From Nitrospiraceae bacterium (GTDB taxonomy: Bacteria; Nitrospirota; Nitrospiria; Nitrospirales; Nitrospiraceae), in the NCBI GenBank assembly GCA_025934615.1, contig JAICXS010000146.1:1-5729 (forward strand): a DNA stretch of 5,729 bases. Reading direction: 5' to 3'. Below the pieces are notes generated by a model. It was given only the letters and a program-made list of their open reading frames with translations, did not search any database and had not been told where the DNA came from. The position numbers and the translations under genes were made by a program. Of the stretch, positions 1-5,329 are shown one piece after another. Position 1 is the stretch's first letter; each line of letters begins with the position of its first letter.

Positions 1-44
1 AAGGCGGCGTCCAATTTTTATGGCAACGGTCGGTCCTATCATGA
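1..44 (+). CDS. Possible C-terminal tail of an upstream gene (FlhG-like?), partial
   Basis: Reading from base 3, the frame gives GGVQFLWQRSVLS and a TGA stop at 42-44, 35 bases before the chosen fliA start. FlhG/FleN MinD-like ATPases commonly end in a short aromatic-rich amphipathic segment, and flhF-flhG often precede fliA, so this could be the end of flhG. Only 13 residues are visible. The two other forward frames are also open at the window edge: one runs to a TGA at 94-96, the other is the fliA frame itself. The assignment is therefore a guess from context. Confidence 0.27.
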   Translation, partial: GGVQFLWQRSVLS

Positions 45-65
45 GGAGCAGTCCGAGTCGGATTC

Positions 66-73
66 AGAAGGAG
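66..73 (+). promoter_or_regulatory. Ribosome binding site that decides the fliA start
   Basis: AGAAGGAG lies 6 bases before the ATG at 80. The same frame is open further upstream, with ATGs at 20 and 41, but neither has a comparable purine-rich site. The residues between 20 and 79 also do not resemble sigma-28 N-termini. This site favours the start at 80. Confidence 0.75.
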
Positions 74-79
74 CATGCC

Positions 80-826
80 ATGAATCAGGCGGTTGAGAGC
101 AAGACTGACCACGTCAAATGGAAGGAATGCGACCGAGAGCGGGTAATTCAAGAATTCGCTCCGGTGATCAAAGCCATTGCGCATCGACTGGCCTTTCGGC
201 TGCCGGCGCACTTGGATGCCGACGATCTGATTTCCGTCGGCATTATCGGTTTGATGGATGCCATGACGCGCTATGATCCGACACGCGAAGCAAAATTCAA
301 GACCTACGCCGAGTTTCGGATTCGCGGGGCGATGCTCGACGAGATGCGATCGATGGATTGGATTCCGCGGTCCGTGCATGAGCGTCTCTCGACGTTCGAA
401 AGAGCCAACACGGATCTCCTTAACAAACTGGGCCGTCCGCCAAGCGATGAAGAGCTCGCAGGAGCCTTGAATCTATCGGTGTCTGAACTCTCCGAGTATC
501 TGTCGCGGGCGCAAGGCGCCGTCTTGATCAGCCTGGATGATCTCGGAGTGCAGGAAACGGACGGACGAAAACTCCTCCGCTTGCTGGTCGATACCCATCA
601 TCCCGATCCACTGGCCACTTTCGTGACCGAACACCGGCGGGCACAATTAGCGAAGACCATCGATCAATTGCCGAAAAAGGAGCGATTGGTGCTCATTCTG
701 TATTACTGTGAGGAACTCACGATGAAGGAGATTGGAAAAGTTCTCGCAGTCACCGAGTCACGTGTGTGTCAATTGCACACGAAAGCAATTCTGTCATTGA
801 AATCCATGCTGCATGACATTGAATAG
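80..826 (+). CDS. fliA: RNA polymerase sigma factor FliA (sigma-28, flagellar)
   Basis: This is the alternative sigma factor of the FliA/WhiG group (sigma-70 family), which directs RNA polymerase to late flagellar and chemotaxis promoters. At 248 residues it has the usual length. Region 2.1-2.2 is around residues 45-67 (ADDLISVGIIGLMDAM, then RYDP). Region 2.3-2.4, for promoter melting and -10 recognition, is around 73-99 (FKTYAEFRIRGAMLDEMRS, DWIPRSV). Region 3 is around 105-160 (LGRPPSDEELAGALNLS). Region 4, the helix-turn-helix that reads the -35 element, is around 195-242 (LPKKERLVLILYYCEELTMKEIG, then VTESRVCQLHTKA). The IRGAMLDEMR and DWIPRSV blocks are highly diagnostic of FliA. There is no extended acidic N-terminal region 1.1, as expected for the group. 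The start at 80 rests on the Shine-Dalgarno site at 66-73. In known systems FliA activity is held back by the anti-sigma factor FlgM, and a FliA-type promoter appears at the end of this window. Confidence 0.96.
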   Translation: MNQAVESKTDHVKWKECDRERVIQEFAPVIKAIAHRLAFRLPAHLDADDLISVGIIGLMDAMTRYDPTREAKFKTYAEFRIRGAMLDEMRSMDWIPRSVHERLSTFERANTDLLNKLGRPPSDEELAGALNLSVSELSEYLSRAQGAVLISLDDLGVQETDGRKLLRLLVDTHHPDPLATFVTEHRRAQLAKTIDQLPKKERLVLILYYCEELTMKEIGKVLAVTESRVCQLHTKAILSLKSMLHDIE

Positions 827-830
827 GCCT

Positions 831-845
831 AGGCAAATTTTGCCT
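831..845. repeat. Perfect 15-bp dyad just after fliA
   Basis: AGGCAAA-T-TTTGCCT is a perfect inverted repeat with 7-bp arms and a 1-base centre, starting 5 bases after the fliA stop. As RNA it could only form a 5-bp stem with a 5-base loop, and no T-tract follows, so it is a poor intrinsic terminator. A protein-binding dyad in the upstream part of the sigma-54 promoter region is equally possible. The function is unknown. Confidence 0.5.
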
Positions 846-876
846 TCGATGAAGAAGCTGCCCGTCGTCGATGAAG
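846..876 (+). repeat. Pair of 9-bp direct repeats TCGATGAAG, 22 bp apart
   Basis: TCGATGAAG occurs at 846-854 and again at 868-876, with starts 22 bp apart, about two helical turns. They lie about 110-140 bp upstream of the start site predicted from the sigma-54 promoter at 959-974. Enhancer-binding activators of sigma-54 usually bind at this distance. The repeats are seen directly. The role as an activator site is inference, and they do not match a FleQ or FlrC site that I can recognise. Confidence 0.4.
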
Positions 877-943
877 TATGTGGAGAAATGAAAGCAGGGG
901 GAAGGAGCGGTCCGTTGATGTGCCAGGGATTTTTAATGATATA

Positions 944-962
944 GCCACTTATGCTGAGTGGC
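944..962. repeat. Inverted repeat overlapping the sigma-54 -24 element
   Basis: GCCACT (944-949) and AGTGGC (957-962) are exact inverted copies separated by 7 bases. The right arm shares the TGGC of the -24 box, so a protein bound here would compete with the sigma-54 holoenzyme. The symmetry could also be coincidental, because part of the right arm is fixed by the promoter consensus. An AT-rich tract (930-943) lies immediately upstream. Confidence 0.4.
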
Positions 963-974
963 ATCCGGGTTGCT
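959..974 (+). promoter_or_regulatory. Sigma-54 (RpoN) -24/-12 promoter for the flgF operon
   Basis: TGGCATCCGGGTTGCT matches the sigma-54 consensus TGGCAC-N5-TTGCW. The invariant GG (960-961) and GC (972-973) have exactly the required 10 bases between them, and the only departure in the conserved positions is T for C after TGGCA. With the C at 973 as -12, transcription would begin near 985. That leaves a leader of about 25 bases containing the ribosome site GAGGAAGGG (1000-1008) before flgF at 1011. Many polarly flagellated bacteria use sigma-54 with a FleQ/FlrC-type activator for rod and ring operons. Strict spacing and position make this a strong prediction. Confidence 0.82.
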
Positions 975-1010
975 TAGTATGGCCTTAACAAGACGATGTG
1001 AGGAAGGGCG

Positions 1011-1736
1011 ATGAACAGAGGCATTTATCCAATCCTGTCCGGGGCATTGGCCCAGGAACGTCAGATGCAGGTATTCTCGAACAATGTCGCGAATGTGAAC
1101 ACCGCGGGGTTCAAACAAGATGAATCGTTATTTCGTTCGCTGATGTCGCGCTCCTTGGGGAATGGCGTTCCGGCTGGTGCAACAGAGCGAGTGTTCGTAT
1201 CCGCCCAGGGACTCAAGACGGTGTTGGAAAGCGGCCGTCTGCGCAAGACCGGCAATCCCTACGACATGGCGATCCGTGGCCCAGGGTTTTTCGAAGTCAA
1301 AACCGCGCAGGGAATTCGGTATACCCGCAACGGGGAGTTTCGTTTGGATGGGCATCGACGGCTGGTGACTGAGATGGGCGATCCGGTCATGGGGAAGCGC
1401 GGAGAAATTAAACTGGCGCAAGGCGATGTGCAGGTGAGCCCCGACGGCGCCATTCAGGTGGATGGACAGCAAGCGGACAAGATAAAGGTCGTCGAGTTTT
1501 CGGACAGCATGCCACCGCTAAAGAGCGAAAATGGTCTCTTCTCGGGCGATAAGCCCAAGGCGTCTAAAGATGTGGTCATTGAAACGGGGTATGTCGAAGA
1601 GTCCAATGTCAACGCACTGACTGAGATGGTCAAAATGATCCAAAGCATGCGCATGTATGAGTCGGCGCAAAAACTGATTCAGGCGTTCGATCATATGACT
1701 GAGCTGGCCGTGCAAGATGTGGGGAAGCTAGGGTAA
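1011..1736 (+). CDS. flgF: Flagellar basal-body rod protein FlgF (proximal rod)
   Basis: This is a structural subunit of the proximal rod, exported through the flagellar type III apparatus without a cleaved signal peptide. It has 241 residues, normal for FlgF. The N-terminal rod domain (residues 1-40) has MNRGIYPILSGALAQERQMQ followed by the family signature SNNVANVNTAGFK (23-35). The middle has the FlgF/G/E beta domain: YDMAIRGPGFFEV at 84-96 and RYTRNGEFRLD at 103-113. The C-terminal helix (about 198-236) starts with ESNVNALTEMVKMI and pairs with the N-terminal helix in the assembled rod. FlgF rather than FlgG is chosen because the protein is shorter and lacks the FlgG-specific Gly/Ser-rich insertion after the N-terminal helix that is present in the next gene. 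The ATG at 1011 is preceded by GAGGAAGGG. It is the first gene after the sigma-54 promoter. Confidence 0.92.
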   Translation: MNRGIYPILSGALAQERQMQVFSNNVANVNTAGFKQDESLFRSLMSRSLGNGVPAGATERVFVSAQGLKTVLESGRLRKTGNPYDMAIRGPGFFEVKTAQGIRYTRNGEFRLDGHRRLVTEMGDPVMGKRGEIKLAQGDVQVSPDGAIQVDGQQADKIKVVEFSDSMPPLKSENGLFSGDKPKASKDVVIETGYVEESNVNALTEMVKMIQSMRMYESAQKLIQAFDHMTELAVQDVGKLG

Positions 1737-1745
1737 TGACGGTTC

Positions 1746-1796
1746 GAGGTTTGAGGTGAGGGAAGAAACTCCGTTTCTTATCGTACCTCGCACCTC
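1746..1796. repeat. 51-nt imperfect palindrome / long hairpin between flgF and flgG
   Basis: The left arm carries GAGGT at 1746-1750, GAGGT at 1753-1757 and AAGAAAC at 1763-1769. The right arm has the complements GTTTCTT at 1773-1779, ACCTC at 1785-1789 and ACCTC at 1792-1796. The halves fold into one hairpin with a 3-base TCC loop, a perfect 7-bp top stem and two further 5-bp helices. The helices are separated by mismatches and G-U pairs (1758-1762 against 1780-1784, and 1751-1752 against 1790-1791). No T-tract follows, so it is unlikely to be a simple terminator. It resembles dispersed GAGGT/ACCTC-rich intergenic repeats (REP-like). I cannot test its copy number. It ends 12 bases before the flgG ribosome site. 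Confidence 0.72.
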
Positions 1797-1819
1797 ATGC
1801 CTGCTTGTAGGAGGGACTT

Positions 1820-2611
1820 ATGATACGAGCGATGTGGACGGCCGCAACCGGAATGACGGCCCAACAGCTTAATGTCGATACGATCGCCAACAATCTCGCC
1901 AATGTGAACACCACCGCGTTCAAGCGAAGTCGGGCGCAGTTCTCGGATCTGCTCTATCAAATCCAACGTATGCCGGGGACGAGTTCCTCCAATGTCGGGG
2001 TGTTTCCGGTGGGCGTGCAAGTGGGCGCAGGCGTCCGTCCGGTTACGGTGGCAAAGGAGTGGGCGCAGGGTAATCTTACGCAAACGGGGAATGATTTAGA
2101 CGTCGCGGTTGATGGGGTCGGGTTCTTTCAAGTGGCTCGGCCAGACGGCACCATTATGTATACCCGTAACGGCTCCTTTAAACGAGATAATATCGGCAAC
2201 CTTGTCACCGGCGACGGCGACGTCCTTAACCCCGTGATTACGATTCCATCCGGCGCGTTGAAGATCAACATTGCTCAGGACGGGACTGTATCGGTGCTGC
2301 TGCCCGGTGTGACACAAGCGTCCCAAATCGGGCAGATTCAGCTCACGCGTTTTGATAATCCTTCTGGGCTTGTCGCTATGGGAAACAATCTATTTTTAGA
2401 TAGTTTTGCCTCAGGGCCTCCGACACAAGGTGTAGGGGGATTTTCTACCGGGTTCGGCATGATTCAGCAGGGATTCTTGGAGAGTTCAAATGTCAACCTG
2501 GCGGAAGAAATGGTCAACATGATCATCGCGCAACGCAGCTACGAAGTGAATTCCAAAGCAATCCAGGCCGCAGATGAGATGATGCAAATGGCGAACAACC
2601 TACGACGGTAA
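1820..2611 (+). CDS. flgG: Flagellar basal-body rod protein FlgG (distal rod)
   Basis: This subunit forms the long distal rod that passes through the P and L rings and joins the hook. It has 263 residues, typical of FlgG (about 260). The N-terminal rod helix is MIRAMWTAATGMTAQQLNVD followed by IANNLANVNTTAFKR (22-36). Residues 46-72, with YQIQRMPGTSSS and PVGVQVGAGV, are the FlgG-specific stretch that distinguishes it from the hook protein FlgE. Next come GNLTQTGNDLDVAVDGVGFF (84-103) and YTRNGSF (114-120). The C-terminal helix (about 223-261) includes NVNLAEEMVNMIIAQRSYE. The start is supported by a strong AGGAGG at 1809-1814, 5 bases before ATG. It follows flgF after an 83-base gap containing the hairpin and is 22 bases from flgA. 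Confidence 0.96.
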   Translation: MIRAMWTAATGMTAQQLNVDTIANNLANVNTTAFKRSRAQFSDLLYQIQRMPGTSSSNVGVFPVGVQVGAGVRPVTVAKEWAQGNLTQTGNDLDVAVDGVGFFQVARPDGTIMYTRNGSFKRDNIGNLVTGDGDVLNPVITIPSGALKINIAQDGTVSVLLPGVTQASQIGQIQLTRFDNPSGLVAMGNNLFLDSFASGPPTQGVGGFSTGFGMIQQGFLESSNVNLAEEMVNMIIAQRSYEVNSKAIQAADEMMQMANNLRR

Positions 2612-2633
2612 CGAAAAGAGAGACGAAGGCACG

Positions 2634-3371
2634 ATGAATCGAACACGCCTTATCGGTGTGGCGGCTGTCCTTCTGCTAGTGAGTGTTCCACTTCATGCGC
2701 ATCCCGTTGCCAAGAACGCCCGTGTCCGCATGCAGCAGGTAACGCCGAATCAGATGCAACAGATCATCCTGGATTATATAAGGGCACACAAAGACGACAC
2801 GATCGCCGATGTGCAGGTGAATCTGCTGGAACCGGAAGAGGCCGTGTCGTTGCCCGGTGGAACACTTGGCATGCGGGTCGTTTCAGATTCGACCGCAAGC
2901 GAATATGGCCGGCGCCAAGTCGAGGTGGCGCTATCCGTCCATGGAAAAGTTATTCAGATAGTGAAGGCTATCGTGGACGTCACGGCGCTGGTCGACGTGG
3001 CGGTGACCACGCGAGCGATTCGAATGGATGAGACGCTCCAGCGGGACGATATCACGACCACGAGGATCCCTCTCGTCTCGACGGCCCGACAATATGCCAC
3101 GAATCTCGATGAGGTGATTGGCAAGCGAGCGATCAGACCGCTGGCGTCCCATGCTTCCATCAGCTTATCGGCGCTCGGTCAGCCGTTTCTGGTGCGAAAA
3201 GGCGATCGGGTCACCATTGAAGCGAAACGCAAAGGGCTATTGATTCAGACCGTCGGCATCACGAAGGCCGTTGGGGAGGTCGGACAGACGGTGACGGTCA
3301 CCAATCAGGATTCGGGAAAAGATCTTCGGGCCAAGGTGGTTGTTCCTGGGTTAGTGAGAGTGGAATTTTGA
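2634..3371 (+). CDS. flgA: Flagellar P-ring assembly chaperone FlgA
   Basis: This is a periplasmic chaperone that assists polymerisation of FlgI into the P ring around the rod. It has 245 residues, slightly longer than the enterobacterial protein (about 220). A Sec signal peptide is visible: n-region MNRTR, hydrophobic core LIGVAAVLLLVSVPL, and likely cleavage after LHA (residue 22). The middle (about 122-183) corresponds to a SAF-type domain and includes VIGKRAIRPLASHASI. The C-terminal beta domain (about 185-245) has FLVRKGDRVTIEAKRKGL and the GEVGQTVTVTNQDSGK segment typical of FlgA. The family is divergent in sequence, but position just before flgH and flgI supports the call. The ribosome site is modest (GAAGG at 2625-2629). 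Its stop codon overlaps the flgH start. In enterics flgA is divergent from the flgB operon, whereas here it sits within the rod/ring operon. Confidence 0.92.
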   Translation: MNRTRLIGVAAVLLLVSVPLHAHPVAKNARVRMQQVTPNQMQQIILDYIRAHKDDTIADVQVNLLEPEEAVSLPGGTLGMRVVSDSTASEYGRRQVEVALSVHGKVIQIVKAIVDVTALVDVAVTTRAIRMDETLQRDDITTTRIPLVSTARQYATNLDEVIGKRAIRPLASHASISLSALGQPFLVRKGDRVTIEAKRKGLLIQTVGITKAVGEVGQTVTVTNQDSGKDLRAKVVVPGLVRVEF

Positions 3372-4066
3372 GTCAGATAAGAGAAATGTTTACGTTCTTT
3401 GCCATCGGCATGGTCGCAGTGGCCCTGATCTCCGTAGGGTGCAGTTCGCCGCCAATCAGCACTAAATTGGTGGTGCCGCCTCTTCCACCTCCGAAAACGC
3501 TCGGGTCGTTGTGGCAGGAGGAGAATGGGCGCGCCTATCTCTACGAGGATATGCGCGCCATGCGAGTGGGCGACATCATTACCATTAAGATTCAGGAACA
3601 GCAGGCCGGATCAAAGAGCGCCGATACGACTGCGCAACGTGAATCGACGCTCACGAACAGCATCAATGGCGGAGCAGCCGGGACGATTGGCATTCCTGGC
3701 GTCCGATTAGGCGCGGGACTGCAACGCTCCCTTGGGGTCGATGCCAGCGCGCAAAACAAGTTTACCGGAAAGGGAGCAACCAACCGGGCCGATACGCTGA
3801 CAGGAACGCTTTCAGCGATGGTGACGGAAGTGTTGCCGAGCGGCGATCTCCGCATCGAAGGGCGGCGTGAAGTGGCGGTCAACAGCGAAAAACAATTGAT
3901 GACGTTGAGCGGCATCGTGCGCCGCGTCGATGTCGATACCCGAAATACCGTCGTGTCTAGTGCCATCGCCGAAGCGAAGATTGAATATACCGGGCTCGGG
4001 GTGGTGGACGATGTCCAGCGGCCCGGCTGGTTGGTGCGAATCTTGGATTGGATCTATCCATTCTGA
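3368..4066 (+). CDS. flgH: Flagellar L-ring lipoprotein FlgH
   Basis: This outer-membrane lipoprotein forms the L ring that surrounds the distal rod. It has 232 residues, the usual size. The signal segment ends in LISVGCSS, making Cys25 the lipidation site; the residue at -3 is Ser, a weak lipobox. A Pro-rich linker (about 37-42) leads to GSLW (46-49), then RAMRVGDIITIKIQE (63-77), then FTGKGATNRADTLTGTLSAM (132-151), VLPSGDLRIEGRREVAVNSE (155-174) and the NTVVSSAIAEAKIEYTGLG block (193-211), all FlgH hallmarks. The chosen start is TTG at 3368, which shares bases with the flgA stop (TTGA) and implies translational coupling. The next candidate, ATG at 3386, would give a signal peptide with no positive charge, whereas the TTG start supplies Arg5. 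The start remains less certain than the identity. Confidence 0.93.
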   Translation: MSQIREMFTFFAIGMVAVALISVGCSSPPISTKLVVPPLPPPKTLGSLWQEENGRAYLYEDMRAMRVGDIITIKIQEQQAGSKSADTTAQRESTLTNSINGGAAGTIGIPGVRLGAGLQRSLGVDASAQNKFTGKGATNRADTLTGTLSAMVTEVLPSGDLRIEGRREVAVNSEKQLMTLSGIVRRVDVDTRNTVVSSAIAEAKIEYTGLGVVDDVQRPGWLVRILDWIYPF

Positions 4067-4161
4067 GCATGCTGAAAAGCCATCAACAGTCAGCCTTAAC
4101 ATGAACTCAAAGTCGCATCCGCATCCACTGCAGGCTGGCGGCGATAGCTGAACGCTCAAAT

Positions 4162-4167
4162 AGGAGA
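4162..4167 (+). promoter_or_regulatory. Ribosome binding site that decides the flgI start
   Basis: AGGAGA lies 6 bases before the ATG at 4174. An in-frame TTG at 4168 directly abuts this site and has no room for initiation, so ATG 4174 is the start. Confidence 0.8.
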
Positions 4168-4173
4168 TTGACG

Positions 4174-5301
4174 ATGCCATTAAAGTTGATAGCGGCCGCG
4201 ATGATCGCCACGGTGCTGACCATGGCTCCGGCGGACGCCGCGCGCATCAAAGATGTGGCCATGATCGAAGGCGTGCGCGAAAATCAATTGATCGGCTATG
4301 GCTTAGTCGTCGGCCTGGACCGAACAGGGGATCAGGTGATCGGCGGTCAGTTTACGATTCAAGCGATGATGTCGATGTTGAATAAGATGGGTATCAATCT
4401 TGTCATTAATCCCATTCAGTTGCTCACGAGAAATATTGCATCCGTTATGGTAACGGCCAAGTTGCCGCCGTTTGCGAAGCCGGGAATGCCGTTGGATGTT
4501 GTCGTGTCATCCATGGCCAATGCCAAGAGCTTGCAAGGGGGGACCCTATTGCTGACTCCATTAAAAGCGCCGAATCAGCAAGTCTATGCGGTCGCGCAAG
4601 GCCCCCTGTCCATTGGCGGCTTTCTGGGCGGGACCGGAGGGGCCGGCGGCAACACCGTCACCAAAAACCACCAGGCGACCGGTATTGTACCCGGTGGGGC
4701 CATCGTCGAAAAAGAAATTGTGGTCAATATCGACACTTGGGAATCGGTCAATGTGATGCTGCGGCAAGCCGACTTTACGACCGCCCTTCGCGTTAGTGAA
4801 GCGATCGATGGCGTATTCGGGACCGGTACGGCACTTCCCGTGAATTCCGGTCAAATCCGCTCGACCGTTCCGGCGAATTTTCAAGGCCGGATCGTGCAAT
4901 ATCTCGCGACGCTGGAAGGACTCGATGTCGCCGTCGATGTGCCGGCCAAGGTCGTGGTGAACGAGCGGACCGGAACCGTCGTGCTGGGCGAACATGTGAG
5001 GCTCTCGACCTGCGCCATCTCGCATGGGAATCTCAGTATTTCAGTCAAATCGACGCTGAATGTGTCCCAGCCGACAGCTCCCATCATTGGCTCGAGCGCT
5101 GGGCAAACAGTCGTCACGCCGGATGTACAGACTGAAATTAAGGAGGAACCGTCCCGGTTGCTCGTCGTGGACGAAACCGTAACGTTAGGTGAAGTGGTTC
5201 AAGCCCTCAATGCGGTTGGGGTGACGCCCCGTGATCTCGTCGCTATTCTTTCGGCCCTTAAGGCTGCCGGCGCACTTCAAGCTAACCTAGAGATTATATA
5301 A
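4174..5301 (+). CDS. flgI: Flagellar P-ring protein FlgI
   Basis: This is the periplasmic subunit of the P ring, the bushing around the rod at the peptidoglycan layer. It has 375 residues, matching the family (about 365-375). The Sec signal peptide is MPLKLIAAAMIATVLTMAPADA with cleavage after ADA (residue 22), giving mature ARIKDVAMIEGVRENQLIGY, a near-invariant FlgI N-terminus. Further signatures are GYGLVVGLDRTGDQ (41-54), MLNKMGI (68-74), NIASVMVTAKLPPFAKPG (87-104), DVVVSSMANAKSLQGGTLL (108-126) and VVNERTGTVVLGEHVRLS (261-278). The end, ALNAVGVTPRDLVAILSALK followed by AAGALQANLEII, is also characteristic. Only one cysteine is present (Cys280). The second cysteine of enterobacterial FlgI, in the C-terminal SAGCL segment, is Ala here, so the intramolecular disulfide cannot form. 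It follows flgH after 107 bases with no convincing promoter. Confidence 0.97.
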   Translation: MPLKLIAAAMIATVLTMAPADAARIKDVAMIEGVRENQLIGYGLVVGLDRTGDQVIGGQFTIQAMMSMLNKMGINLVINPIQLLTRNIASVMVTAKLPPFAKPGMPLDVVVSSMANAKSLQGGTLLLTPLKAPNQQVYAVAQGPLSIGGFLGGTGGAGGNTVTKNHQATGIVPGGAIVEKEIVVNIDTWESVNVMLRQADFTTALRVSEAIDGVFGTGTALPVNSGQIRSTVPANFQGRIVQYLATLEGLDVAVDVPAKVVVNERTGTVVLGEHVRLSTCAISHGNLSISVKSTLNVSQPTAPIIGSSAGQTVVTPDVQTEIKEEPSRLLVVDETVTLGEVVQALNAVGVTPRDLVAILSALKAAGALQANLEII

Positions 5302-5329
5302 ACAATTATATGATAATTAAGGTTCAATT

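Noticed and set aside
20..79. Upstream in-frame extension of fliA starting at ATG 20
   Set aside because: It has no ribosome site, the added 20 residues do not resemble FliA N-termini, and the ATG at 80 has an excellent AGAAGGAG.
888..944. Small open frame of 18 codons (MKAGGRSGPLMCQGFLMI) in the fliA-flgF gap
   Set aside because: It lies upstream of the sigma-54 start, has no properly spaced ribosome site for its first ATG, and shows no recognisable protein features.
3165..3172. TTATCGGC, an exact sigma-28 -10 element (GCCGATAA) on the minus strand inside flgA
   Set aside because: No -35-like sequence lies at the right distance; the bases 11-12 positions away (GTTTCTGG region) do not match TAAAGTTT or TCAAGTTT in the correct orientation.
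3781..3800. GGCCGATACG inside flgH with CAAGTTT upstream, resembling a sigma-28 promoter
   Set aside because: The spacer is about 24 bases, far longer than the 11-12 required, and the -10 ends in TAC rather than TAA.
4101..4151. 16-codon frame (MNSKSHPHPLQAGGDS) in the flgH-flgI gap
   Set aside because: It has no ribosome site and no recognisable motif; most likely chance. The 107-base gap otherwise shows only a GCATCC tandem pair and no promoter that I can support.
4561..5025. 154-residue open frame on the minus strand opposite flgI
   Set aside because: It is a shadow of flgI: it lacks recognisable domains and the + strand frame is unambiguous FlgI.
5304..5318. AATTAT-ATG-ATAATT inverted repeat in the AT-rich flgI-flgJ gap
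   Set aside because: An all-AT 6-bp stem with a 3-base loop is unstable and expected by chance in such a sequence; no paired -35/-10 promoter is evident.
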